Both the position numbers and the translations under genes were made by a program. Source: Paraphoma chrysanthemicola (lineage: Eukaryota; Ascomycota; Dothideomycetes; Pleosporales; Phaeosphaeriaceae). From it: a stretch of DNA of 64,000 bases. Position 1 is the first letter of the stretch. Each line of letters starts with the position of its first letter. Of the stretch, positions 20,848 to 32,190 are shown piece after piece. The notes beneath the pieces were generated by a model that was not told where the DNA came from, searched no databases, and saw only the letters and a list, made by a program, of their open reading frames with translations. Location of the stretch: positions 868,001 through 932,000 of the forward strand of contig JAGMWG010000011.1 in NCBI GenBank assembly GCA_020744225.1, written 5' to 3'.

Positions 20848-23819
20848 ATGGCGCCTAAGCGTGCAGCAGAGGCTATCGACTTGACAGATGATTCTCCCTT
20901 CTACTCATCGCAGCCACACGCGCACACGTCGAGTTCGCAGGGGTACGCGCATCCATCGTCATCGCAGGGCTACGCGAATTCATCGCAAAGCTCGCGCCCG
21001 GTCAAGCAGGCGCGCACAGGCAACAACCGCACAGCATCTGGCGCATCGCAACAGGATCCCGTGTACATTGACGATGATGAGGAAGAAGATGGCTCGGCTA
21101 CACAGAGCTTCTCCGACCAGGAGTACAGCTACGCGCTGTACGGCGTCATGCATAGCAAGATTGTAGGATGCAGATTCTACAATGGCTATGCGACTGTGGG
21201 CGAGATGGTCATTACAAGGCGCGAGCCGCAGAACCAGTATGACCGTGAGCACAATCCTGCGAGCCACAGTGGTCATTATCAGTCGGAGTAGCTGACCATA
21301 TAGGTAATGCAATCCAGGTCCTGAACGTGCAGGGGACCCAGATTGGCCATATTCCCAAGACGGTCGCATCTAAGCTCGCAAGGTACATGGACAATAGAAG
21401 CCTGCTTGTGGAAGCGCAAATCACCGGTGAAAAAGGCTACTACGAATGTCCCATCGAGCTCAAGTTCTACGGGACGAACGAGCCGGTCGAGCGAGAGAAC
21501 CTCATGAGCCAGATGCGCAGCGACAAGCTTCCCGTCGGACATGCGGCAGATCGTAAGCGCAAGGACGCCGCAGCAGCAAAGGAGAGGGCGAGGCTCGCCA
21601 AGCAAGCAGCAAAGGATGCCAAAAAGAAGGGCGCATCTGTCGTCGGTGTTGAGGGCCAGAGCTACGAGAATGGCATGTCCGACTTCGCAGCAGGATCCTC
21701 GCAGGGTTTCGGCCCTGGCCCAAGCATTGAGGATATTGTCGGCGGGAGTGAACGATACAATCCCAGGAATGTCGACCAAGTCGTCGAGGAGTTTGGTGTC
21801 AAGGAGTTAGATCTTGCCGCCATGCCTCAAGCCAAGCAGCCCAGTACCCTGCTGACCGAGCTGCATCCGTTCCAGCTTCAGGGTCTACACTGGATGCTTG
21901 AAAAAGAGACGCCACAGCTTCCAGCTCAAGGCACGAAGGACGTGGTACAGCTGTGGCAACGACATCCGACTGTGGCAAACGCCTACACCAACGTGGCGAC
22001 CAACTTCTCCGTCAAGGATCCTGCACTCGCTTCGGGAGGAATACTTGCCGATGACATGGGTCTTGGCAAGACCATTCAAACCATATCGCTCATTATGGCC
22101 GATCGGGAGCTCGGTCGTCAGGCTCCTGATTCTTGTCAGGCAACCATCATCCTCGCCCCTGTGTCCGTCATGAGCAATTGGAGTACTCAAATCGCGAAGC
22201 ACATCAAGCCAGAGCACGCTCTACGTGTAATGTTCTGGCATGGAGCACGCAAGCAGCCCATCACGCCCAGTCAGATCGAGAACTATGATGTGGTAATTAG
22301 TACGTACGACTCTGTGTCATCAGAGTGGTATTCGCAGAAGTCCACCAATCTGCCAAGGAAGTCAGGTGTCTACAGCGTCAAGTGGCGGCGAGTCATTCTT
22401 GATGAAGGCCATAATATTCGCAATCCCAAGGCAAAGAAGACGATTGCTGTCTGTAACCTCATGGCTCAGTCGCGCTGGGCTTTGACTGGTACGCCTATTA
22501 TCAACAACCTGAAGGATCTCTACAGTCTGATCCGCTTTCTTCGCCTATCTGGAGGTCTCGATAGATTCGACATCTTCCACGGTGCGATCATGCGGCCTGT
22601 GCTTCAAGGTGATCTACAAGGGAACCGTGCTCTTCAGCTTCTGATGGCTGGGATCTGTTTGCGTAGGAAGAAGGAAATGTCCTTCATCGATCTCCGACTT
22701 CCCGACCTATCAGAGTACGTACACAAAATCACGCTTCATCCGCACGAGCAGGAGAAGTATGACGCGCTCGAGGCACAAGCCAAGGGCACTCTTGACATCT
22801 ATCGTAAGAATATTGGTGGCCAGAAAGGCATGGACACCTACAGGCATCTATTGGAGGTACTTCTCCGGATGAGACAACTCTGTAACCACTGGCAGCTCGT
22901 CGGCGAAGAGCGCCTCGACTCGATCATGAAGCAGCTCGAGGCAGAAGGCATCGTCGATCTTACCGAGGAAAACAAGGCCGCCCTGCAGGCTATGCTCCAG
23001 CTTTTGATTGATTCTCAAGACGAGTGCCCGATCTGCTTGGACAACTTCAAAGACCCTGTCATCACCAAGTGTGCTCACAGCTTCTGTACACCATGCATCG
23101 AAAAGGTCATCGAAGGACAGAAGAAATGTCCTATGTGTCGTGCAGAGTTGGAATCATTCAGCACCACGACGGTCAAGCCCGTACAGGAAAAGTCCGCAAA
23201 GGTGGAGCCAGCGCCCACCGAAGACGACCTCGCTGACAAAGCTTCGCTGGAGAAGGACACCTCCAGCAAAGTCGAGGCCCTACTCGACATCCTGACCGCA
23301 ACCGCCAAAGACCCCAGCAACAAGACTATCGTCTTCAGCCAGTGGACATCTTTCCTCGATCTCCTCCAACCACAGCTCATCTCCCGTAGCCTCAAATTCA
23401 CCCGCATCGACGGCTCGATGACCGCCACGCAGCGCGATGCCGCTCTCGAAGCCCTCGACAACGACGACTCTGTTACCATCATGCTCGCCTCGCTCTCCGT
23501 CTGCAGCGTCGGCCTCAACCTCGTTGCCGCAAACCACGTCATCATGGCAGACAGCTGGTGGGCGCCTGCCATCGAAGACCAAGCCGTTGATCGCGTGCAC
23601 CGACTTGGTCAAAAGCGCGAGACAAAAGTGTTTAGACTAGTTGTCGAAGGGAGCGTGGAGGAACGCGTGCTGGGTATCCAAGAAGAGAAGAGACGCCTGA
23701 TGGGTCTTGCGTTTGCGGAGAAGGAGGGCGGCAGGAGGAAGAAGAGGGCTGGGGCGGGTGTGCAGGATTTGATGAGATTATTGGGACAGGAAACGCAGGG
23801 AAGCCAGGCACAAGGCTAG
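20848..23819 (+). CDS. HIRAN-SNF2-RING helicase/ubiquitin ligase (Rad5/HLTF type)
   Basis: Post-replication repair factor of the Rad5/HLTF type: a DNA translocase that remodels stalled forks and a RING E3 that polyubiquitinates PCNA. Exons 20848-21244 and 21304-23819 around a 59-nt intron (GTGAGC...ATATAG); 970 residues. Order: disordered Ser/His/acidic N-terminus with a possible SUMO-interacting stretch (PVYIDDDEEE, about 70-80); HIRAN domain (about 95-190, with NQYDRNAIQVLN created by the splice); SNF2 ATPase with Walker A DDMGLGKT near 378 and motif II DEGH, the form usual in this subfamily; RING inserted between helicase lobes (CPICLDNF...CPMCR, about 706-745); helicase C lobe ending in VDRVHRLGQKRETKVFRL. 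The shorter N-terminus and gene order of domains look closer to HLTF than to budding-yeast Rad5. Nuclear. Confidence 0.93.
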
Positions 23820-24849
23820 ATAAGGATTGTGGGTGTATTAGAGGGTTTTCACGGCGTTAAAATGGTTATGAACCGGAAGGGGGCTGAATTTACGGCGCAA
23901 TGTGGTGGTTCAGACCTATGGTCTACAGCGGCGTTTTTTGTTTCCTCGTCTTAGAGATTCCCAGCCAAGCTCTCGTGAGCACATGTGTGAAGGTATCGGC
24001 GCTATCAGGTATATCTTTTCTATACGACACTGTAAAATCAACTCGAGATCGCAGCTGTGGGCGGACTGTTCAAACCTACACACTACCTGGTCGCTGTGCA
24101 GTTGATGTGCATATGATATAAGTATGCCCTTAAATCACAGCAAGCAGTAGGCATGGCAATAGCGTGACCAGAGGTAAATTCCGCATCAAGCAATAACAAT
24201 TGCCGGAAGCAAATATGCACGTATCAGAAAGACGAACAAACACGGCCAATGTCCCAGATCACACAACAAAAGTCACTCGAGAATGTCAATGAAAAAGCCA
24301 TATCAACTTCAAATAATACCCATGCATTCGAGCAAAGAGGACTAAGTCGTTCCACCCAAATCTCAACTCTATCAACGCCATCCCTAATGGTCTTCGAGAA
24401 GTCTGCCTGAGCAAGTGAACCAGAGAACAGGAACAAAAGATGATGCAGCACACCCGCCCTTGAGAAAGAAACCCCGTCGTTAACGTCATCAGACCCTTGC
24501 AAAAACCCAACGTACGAAACCCTTCCTCCGCTTGGTATCCCAGTCTAATTACGCATTGCAAGTAAGAGGTGTTCGCGCGTGATCCGACTCGTAGGTGGTG
24601 GAGTCGGCAGCTGGCACCGATCAAAAATGGAAAGAAAGAGATTGATGAACAATTGCGGCTGTGCGCTCTGATGTTCTGTTGGCGTCCATGGACAATCCTG
24701 TGTTGTTGTTGTGTGCGCCCAGCGGCTTGAATTTGTGATCAGTGACCTCGGTCGTCTTGATCCTAATCCACCAAGTGAAGGCTCGTCTCGGTCCATCATC
24801 ATAGTGTGGACGTCTCATTGCACTTCTCTCCTGCCCAGAGTTACAATCA
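23820..24849. other. Intergenic between convergent genes
   Basis: 1030 nt between the stops of the helicase (+) and the cyclin (-). A/T-richer than the coding regions. Frames in it have no family resemblance. No gene supported. Confidence 0.5.
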
Positions 24850-26235
24850 CTAATACCGACCGCCGTTCTGACGATCGTGCTGTTCTGCGACCTCCCGTGC
24901 GTAGAATTCCACCAGCATTGTTCCGTATGCTTCCATCTCTTCCAGCGGTACGGCGAGGCGGAAGTCGTTCAGGAGCAGGAATTGGAGTTCGAGGTGATTT
25001 AGTTCTACGAGCGGCAGTCCACCAACCTATGACACATTAGCGATCACTATGTATGAGCTGCGGATTGTACGTACTTTGGCATATCTGGAGTTGGTATAGA
25101 ACACGTCAGAAAAGAATTTACTAGCACATGTCACACCAGCAATCACGAGACGATGGATGTTGAAGCTATCAACGACGAAGAAGTGCGATAAATTGTACGC
25201 TTCCGCATCCAGATCTTGCTGAGGCGGAGACGGTGGTTGAGTGCCCTGCGTGGGAGCATCGGGCGGCTTGCCCAACGAACCAGATGGTGGTGGCGTTGCC
25301 GCTTGCACTGAAGTTGTGACGGGCGGGGCCACCGCTGTAGCAGCAGACTCTGCAGGCGCTGCTGCATTTGCACGCTCTAGAGACTGTTGGTTCGCCTGAC
25401 GAAGACTCAACATTGGTCCTGAGTTGACTCTCTCAGTCATGCGGTCAAAGTAGACGAGCAGGCTGAGGAAAACCTCGTATGTTGTAGGGCAGTACTTGTG
25501 AATCCGGCTCAAATAGCTCAAGATTGATATGCTTGGGACGTTCTTGCCGTGAAATGCTAGGACGCTTGTGGTCTGTTGGCTGAGTCCAGCAGTACCCTCG
25601 GGAGGGGGTATCTGGCGGTGCAGATGGTCGTGTTGCCGATCGTTAGTCGTGGTGATTTTGGTCAGTAAGCCAGCCACCATTTCAATGATGTCAGCCACTG
25701 GCATCTCGGATATCTCGTACTGGGGCCCGATGTCTGCGGGGTCTCGTCGCTGCCGCCGCGACAATGATCTGGTTTGGGAGAAGGGGCTTGCATCGTCGAT
25801 GGCGAAGCTCTGGATGTGGGACAGGCTCTTGACCTTGATGCGGCGCGGTGATGCAGATGTTGAGTCTGCGGGCGACCGCAAAGAGTGCGCTGGCGATGGC
25901 TGCGCTGCAGCTGGGGCAGTTGAAAGCGCCGGTCGTGGAGCGGTCCCTGATGGAGTGGGCTGCTGAGACTGTGGGCGAAACCTGGGGCTCGGAGGCACTT
26001 CTGGCGGAGCCTGAACGGCCGGGGGTTGCGGGTTGGGCTGCAGGGCGTCCTGCTGCTGCGTTCGCTGGGCTGGTGTTGAGATCCGTGGCGGGGCCGCTGG
26101 GTCCGTCATGGCGACGTCTGCCGCGGGCGCAACCACGCGGGCCTGTGAATGCGAGCTTGCTGAAGGGGATGGCCGCACGGGCGTATGGTGCACGGCGGGC
26201 GACTCCTGCGGCTGCCCAGTTCCACCGCCAAACAT
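24850..26235 (-). CDS. Pho80-like cyclin
   Basis: Cyclin partner of a Pho85-type kinase, the family of Pho80/Pcl proteins (Neurospora PREG) that tune phosphate response and nutrient signalling. Exons 26235-25075 and 25026-24850, with a 48-nt intron (25027-25074, GTACGT...TCATAG) in phase 0; 445 residues. A long Pro/Gln/Ala-rich disordered N-terminus (about 1-170) precedes the cyclin box (from about 180, MPVADIIEMVAGLLTKI), with the ISILSYLSRIHKYC and SFNIHRLVIAGVTCASKFFSD helices and, after the splice, VGGLPLVELNHLELQFL. About 80 low-complexity residues (Ala/Pro/Gln) sit between two cyclin-box helices, as in other filamentous fungal members. An in-frame ATG at 26292 exists, but the sequence between contains GTAAGC...TCACAG, a likely leader intron, so I favour the start at 26235. 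Confidence 0.85.
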
Positions 26236-27134
26236 GGTGCTGTGAAAGTGATTACCACCAACACCAAAGTCGCTTACTACTAGCGATCCCATTCCGCGTT
26301 AGCAACGTGTCGGCGTCTGCGGGATGACTGGCGAGAGTGAGGGTGAGAGTGGGCCGGTGCGATGGTCGTGCTGTCCGCAGGCCTGGTTGGCAAAGTGCGC
26401 GGCGCAGGTGAGGTGAGTAGCGTTGGGGCAGTGTCGGAGCAGCTTCGCCGGCCGCAGAACCTCTTATCGCAGATGCAGATAATCTCTAGCAGCTGTCGCG
26501 CGCGGGCATGTCCAGCTCTTCCCTGCCGTGGCCAAAGTGAATTGGACGGCGGCGCGTCTGCAAGTGGGGAGGGGGGTGAAAAGCACAGCGGTCGAGGCTG
26601 CGGGCGGTGTTGAGGTGACGAGGTGTTGTTAGAGAGCCGTGGGGAGCGAGCGCCCAGACCAGCTAGGGCGTCATACAGCAAATGGCGCTTGATCCGTGAA
26701 CCCTTGGTCGCTGCCCAAATTTATCTCCTGACAGGACCCTGCGTGACGACAGCGTGCGTTTTGTGGCCTTTGATACTTGCTTGCGAGCCTCACTCTGCAT
26801 CACGCTACACCACACATCACTTGTCGACGCTGACACGTGATAGTTCGGTTGGCCGAAAAGAAAGAATCGTGGAGGGATGGTCTAACAGGCCGTCGTGATT
26901 GGTTGCACATGCTGAGCCTCCCACTCGTTGGCTAAGTGCTCTAACTAAGAGGTGCTAGGTTGAAACCAAGCCTCACGTTCTCGCAACTACAGAGCATCTA
27001 GTGCTTGTTCCATGTTCGCCAGTCAGCGGGAGTCCATAGTCATAATCATGTCCACCATTCCTCCAGTGCATCAAGCAGCTGTTTGTCAGTCGCCTGCCTG
27101 CTCTTCGTGCCTCCCTCCGTAGCTCTTCTCGCAA
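26236..27134. other. Intergenic, cyclin promoter and PRE3 3' end
   Basis: 899 nt. The cyclin-proximal part is G/C-rich and may carry a leader intron. Around 26925-26985 a stretch loosely resembles tRNA A- and B-box sequences but does not fold as a tRNA. No gene supported. Confidence 0.5.
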
Positions 27135-27974
27135 CTATTGCCGACCGGGACCCTGGTAGCCCTGATCTGGTAGATAGAGGTGTCGCTGCGCACCGCTTGC
27201 TGTGAGAACGACCATACGAATCACTCCTCCTGAGCTTCCGTCCCACTTGATCGCCTCTGCCAGCGCACCCTTCACAAACTTGATGCCCTCCGCCTCACTC
27301 ATGTCCTCTTGCCAGTTCGCATCACAGTATCCGTAGATGTACGTCGATCCAGAGCCGCCGATTGCATATGATTGCTTGTGCAGGGATCCTCCAAGGGGGA
27401 TCGAGTACACCTGGCCGCCGTGGCGGTGGTCCCACCCAGCAATGATCATGCCAGCACTACAAGTGGTCAGTGACATGCCCTAGTCTACGCTGAACGCACA
27501 CTCACGATAATTGATCCTTGTTGGAGTAGCACAGCTCTTGGAAAATGGCAGCAGCCGTCTGTGTTGTCGGAGGCTCGTCATTTGTGATGCCATACATGCC
27601 CAAGTGGTAGTGCACGATGTCGGCCACTGCTTGTGTGTCGGCCGCCGAACCAGATCTGCAGCACCAGATTGTGTCGTGCACTTGTGTAAGCTTGTCGGTG
27701 ACTCGGTTTGCGATGTAAGCGCCAGTCGTTGTTCTGCTGTCCGCGCCTAATATTACGCCGCCGTTGAAGTTGATTGCCATGATGGATGTGCCTAGGCTTG
27801 GAGAACATGTCAGACTCCAGTGACGGTATGCTCGAATGCTGACGGCACGTACTTGACTTCGCCCTTCTTGAGGTGGTCCATGTCGACATGAATGCCATCT
27901 GCAGAACAGTGAGCTTCAAGCTGTCAAAGTGTGGAGGCTGTCCCACCTTCTCCGATCATGCCAGTTGACATCAT
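27135..27974 (-). CDS. PRE3: 20S proteasome beta-1 subunit
   Basis: Caspase-like catalytic subunit of the 20S core proteasome. Four exons: 27974-27947 (28 nt), 27898-27853 (46 nt), 27796-27506 and 27456-27135, with introns of 48, 56 and 49 nt; phases agree and give 228 residues. The propeptide is cut before Thr in LGTSIMA, which makes the N-terminal catalytic threonine; GADSRTTTGAYIANRVTDKL carries the catalytic-site Asp and Lys. CCRSGSAADTQAV, GSGSTYIYGYCD and IKWDGSSGGVIRMVVL are near-identical to the yeast protein. Two very short first exons precede the main body. Two consecutive ATGs open the frame (27974 and 27971). It is divergent from Bem46 over 371 nt. Confidence 0.96.
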
Positions 27975-28345
27975 CTTGGTGTTTTGAACTTGTAATCTAC
28001 CGGAACAGATGGCAAAGTACAGTATTGGAGGCTTTCAGGTCAACTGGTGGGCGAGATTGAAGCTGTGGTGAATCGTCGTGTCGTCGAGCTGCAGGCAACG
28101 CGAGCTACGACGCTCGCGAGCTTAGGCTTGGCACTGCGCCTCTGGCTCAAACCGCTCACTGGAGCGAACGCCGCGGCTATCTCCAGTAGTAGCAGTTGCA
28201 GGCACCAGTTCACCTCAATTCCGGAGGCGGCAGCGGCAGCAGCTCTTTCTCAATCATAAAGGCCATGGGCAGGTCGTTTACTTGAACCTCTTCCTTGTAT
28301 CACCTAAAGCACAACATAGCCCCTTCACCCCGTAATCGTAGCAGT
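27975..28345. other. Divergent promoter PRE3/Bem46
   Basis: 371 nt between two starts. No recognisable proteasome control element was found by eye. Confidence 0.5.
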
Positions 28346-29328
28346 ATGGCTTCCGCACTCGATACCTTCATGTCCTACTTGCGCCTGCCCCTTTTGGCGT
28401 CTTCTGGTCTCGCAGCTGTCGTCAGCGGCCTATTGTACTTCAAACAAAAGTGAGCTCAACCACAAGAATACACTGACCAATTGCTGATGCGCGAAGTGAA
28501 ATCATCTACCCTCGAAACTTCCCTCCAGATGCGCGCACAAACGTTCCCCGACCATCGCAGTTCGGCATTCCTGATTTCGAAGAGCTGTTCATACCCACAC
28601 CCGATGGAGAGAGTTTGAGCGCTTTTCTGATACGAGCGAACAAACAACATGCGCGCAACGTTACTATACTCATGTTCCATGGAAACGCAGGCAACATCGG
28701 TTATAGATTGCCAATTGCAAAGGTGCTCGAGAACGACTTGAGGTGCAATGTCTTGATGCTGCAATATCGCGGTTACGGTCTATCCTCCGGCAACCCCAAT
28801 GAGAAAGGCCTCATGATCGATGCGCAGACAGGGCTTGACTATATTCGCCAAAGACACGACTTGCGCAACACTAAGATCGTGATATACGGGCAAAGCATCG
28901 GAGGCGCTGTGTCGGTTGGGCTGGCAGCTCGAAACCAAAAGCAGGGCGACATTGCTGGCATTGTGCTCGAAAATACATTCACATCGCTGAAGAAGCTCAT
29001 CCCCACGTAAGATGCTCGCAAAAGACCGACGACCTTGTGCTGACTCCCGCGTAGCGCTTTCCCACCCGCAAAATACCTCGCTCCACTGTGCCACCAGATT
29101 TGGCCTACCGAGGCCACATTACCGCAGATCACTGACTTGCCGATCCTATTTCTCAGTGGACGCAAAGACGAGATCATACCACCATCCCACATGAGCAAGC
29201 TGTTCCAAGTCTGCAAGGCCCCGAAAGTCTGGAAAGAGCTTCCGAACGGAACTCATAACGATACTGTTGCGGAGCCACACTACTTCCAGTACATCGACGA
29301 CTTCTTGCGAGAATATGTTGAAAAGTGA
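28346..29328 (+). CDS. bem46: Bem46/ABHD13-like alpha/beta hydrolase
   Basis: Membrane-anchored serine hydrolase of the Bem46/ABHD13 family, linked in fungi to cell polarity and hyphal growth from the spore; natural substrate unknown. Exons 28346-28449, 28497-29006 and 29055-29328 with introns of 47 and 48 nt (GTGAGC...CGAAG; GTAAGA...CGTAG); 295 residues, the usual length. Residues about 15-33 are a signal anchor (LPLLASSGLAAVVSGLLYF). The hydrolase core shows the oxyanion-region FHGNAGN, the QYRGYGLSSG strand, the nucleophile elbow GQSIGG, the acid in LSGRKDEI and the catalytic His in NGTHND. The start is the first ATG upstream of the anchor. Confidence 0.93.
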
Positions 29329-32189
29329 GCCAATGATTCGAACGCCCGAGACTTGATGTTTGTAGCCGAAGACGGACAAAGGCGAGCGCTACGTCGGTCG
29401 CCTAGAGACTTTAATGATGCCGGCGACAATCGTGCGCTCAGCACAGCGACAAGCGCAGTACTTCGGAGTTCCCGATGCTCATCAAGGCGTTAAGCGAGTC
29501 ACAGCCTAGGAGCTCCATCATGGAAGCGAGTTGTTACGAGTTATCACGAAGCGGGCCGTTGGGCCAAGACACGGTATCTCAAGTGGCGACAATGGCCCTG
29601 GTACCTCGACATAGCAAGGACTTGCGACTAAGAAAAGATTTGATCGCGATCGAGTGCATATTGTAGAGATTGACCTGCGCAAGGGTTGCGTTCGGCGGTA
29701 TAAGATGTATTCAGAAGCCCTATCAGCTAGCAGCGGGTGCGTCACTTTGACTATGTATGCGGACTGAGTGTTCGGAATGACGGCATGCTGCTATACTTGG
29801 CCCACTAGGGCAAAATTTCCAACACGTGCGGTCGCTGAGATGCCAAAATGTGGGTGATCGCCAGGGGAGTGACGGTACAACACCCCGCATATCGCCTCAA
29901 ACACTGTGAGTCGTCGTGGGTCGCTGCGAGTTGTGGATGCGATGGTGATCATCGGCACAGCCACAGCCACCTCGCTATCGCTTTCGTGGCATCCCGGTGC
30001 GGCTCTAGGCGAGCGGAGCAAAGAGCCTCAGCACAACTGCCGGTTCGCACAGTCCACAATTCTGATGACGAAGATTCTCGAAATTGGCATCTCCGTCGCC
30101 GTTCGAAGGTCGCTGTCGGGCATAGTCATCGGATGGTGGTCTTCGGCGGGCGCTAGCAGGACCCTTGACACTTAGGCTGTGGATAACGCCACTCTGCTTA
30201 CGCAGCCAACGTCAGAGCTTCACTTTTCCCATCTCGTCACAACCGGTATTTGCCATTGTCGCATTACCCATATCATGGGAAACACACATGCAATTCGCTC
30301 CCTGCATCTGTTCGCACGACATGCGGGGAAGAGGACCTCACACGACTGAGGGTACTTTGCCATGCACTTTTCCCACTAAGCTCAGCATTCTTGGACCGTT
30401 TCCCCTTTCGCGGGACCGAAACCTGGCCCAAAAGTCTGGCGTTCTCGGTACCATGGCAGATCTGCACCTGGTGGAACGTACTGCGGCTGTGCTAGACGCT
30501 ATGTCGATCTTTTGTGCCAGGTCTCTCGTTGTCTCCGAGCTGTGGCAAATGCCCTGCCCTTGCTTTGATTGGGCAGCTCAGAACCAGCTCCCCTTGAAAG
30601 CCCAACGGTGCAAGCAGGCGTGTTCAGAGTTGCCCAGACGCTACCACGTAGTAGTGGATTTTGTCAGATGTCTAACCTGCATCCTGGTCCTCCGTCTGCA
30701 TGCACGAACAGGCTATCTTTTGACGGGCCACCAGACGCTGTCGCGCCAGCCGTGGCGTTCGACCGACAGGCTGGTTCTCACGCCCAACTATGCAGTCCTT
30801 CTCGCATTCTGTCGGCCCTCCCCAGCGCCATCCCGCCGCAGGGCTACAGGATGAGACTCTTCGGCGTTGCTTCATGCCGAACCCCTTGTCAGTCAGTTGT
30901 TCCTGCGACCAAGTCGCGCTGAACATCTGCGGAGCTTGAAGCGGCCACGCGGCGGCCACGGCTCTTCCCTTAGTTCCTAGGCGACTTGAGGTCCCTCTAA
31001 GCCGCCAAACTCGTGCGTGTCCCCTGTGATCCTTGGATCGTGGCCGCAGCGCCCATTGGTTAACGGCTCAAATTGGCGTGTGGACTCAGTCGGATAGATA
31101 GTGGTTTTTTTCGAATTACTTCATGATTCTGTACTAATCCTAAAAGGAACAGGCGTTCCCTAGCAAGGAGGTTGCACCATGCCCTTGTGTCATGGATCGT
31201 GGTTCAGAGGATTTACTAGCTCGAGGACAAGTAAGATGGGGCACTCGGGCTTGAACGTGCAGCCACAAACTACGAACACTACCATTCAAGCCACTGTGAC
31301 GGCAAGTAGCTTGAGAATGGCCCTGGCAGACCATTGCTGGGGTAGAAAGGGTCCGCTTAGCTTCCACAATCCGTCAAGGATCAGCGCCATCGGCCCATGG
31401 CAATCTAGAAGTAGGTATCACTCGCCACACTCGACCATTTGTAACTTCCACAACGCCTGTTTCCGTCCTTGTCTTTGCCTCGAGGCATCCAATAATCTTC
31501 GCTTCGAAGACCTCTGGTGATCATTTCGCCTCCGAACTGTCGGTTAAGACCCTGCTCGCTCCACAGCCATTCTGACAGCCACAGGGCCTTCCGTCCCGGG
31601 CCCAATCAGAAGGCGACCTTCCACTGAACCCAGAGGCAATTGAGGCAGAGGCTTGCAGAATCCTCGTGCGGCATTCCCGCACTCGCTGGCCAGCCAGTGA
31701 ACCCACCGTGGGAACAATCCCCTACCAGGCTACTCGTCATCGGCAAAGCACGTACTTTACCTCATTGCGGTCCCTGCCGCCGTTACGCTGTCAATCCTCA
31801 TAAGGCTTGAAAAGCTCGCTTCTTTTCTGTGAGTGGCCACGCACTCCAGACCATTATCTGCCTACCGCCTTAAGCGAGCTCGTCTTGCATATGGGACCTC
31901 GATTGGAGCCGTTAATCTTCCCTCAAACGGTCTGACCTTCTACCAAGCTTCTTTTTTTACACGCGACCCTCTCACTGCCTCCTTCTCTCATTGGCATACC
32001 CTGAATATCATCCTCTCCTGGTGGCATTACACTTTCGGTACTCACCTCATCCGGGTCGCCACTCTTCAATAGGATTCTTTCGATATAGTATTAGGTACGT
32101 GTGGTCTTTAGCACTACGATTGATGGCATTGTTGGGCTTTATACACACTCGTTTTGCAGCATTCGTTTAGACACGTGGAACATGGACTA
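29329..32189. other. Gene-poor interval and long leader of the YTH gene
   Basis: 2.86 kb without a supportable protein gene. The longest frame (about 30165-30854, plus) begins at TTG and resembles nothing I know. From about 31,800 the sequence becomes C/T-rich, like a fungal promoter or leader. A likely leader intron spans 32095-32159 (GTACGT...TTGCAG). No tRNA or transposon remnant seen. Confidence 0.5.
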
Positions 32190-32190
32190 A
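32182..32190 (+). promoter_or_regulatory. Minimal upstream ORF overlapping the YTH start
   Basis: ATG GAC TAA, a two-codon upstream ORF. Its stop overlaps the proposed start of the YTH gene by one base (TAATG, 32188-32192). If 32190 is used, translation would need leaky scanning or termination-reinitiation. Confidence 0.4.

Noticed and set aside
22381..22410. DEGH instead of DEAH in the SNF2 motif II
   Set aside because: At first sight a changed catalytic motif, but DEGH is the normal form in the Rad5/Rad16/HLTF subfamily.
26280..26681. Minus-strand frame of 133 codons before the cyclin
   Set aside because: Low-complexity Arg/Pro/Ser sequence, most likely the cyclin 5' leader.
26920..26990. 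tRNA-like stretch (TGGCTAAGTGC ... AGGTTGAAACC)
   Set aside because: It resembles tRNA A and B boxes, but anticodon loop position 33 is not T, and the acceptor and T stems do not pair. Not a functional tRNA; perhaps chance.
30165..30854. Plus-strand frame of 229 codons in the gene-poor interval
   Set aside because: Starts at TTG, has no domain, and its composition is unlike the neighbouring genes. Left as non-coding.
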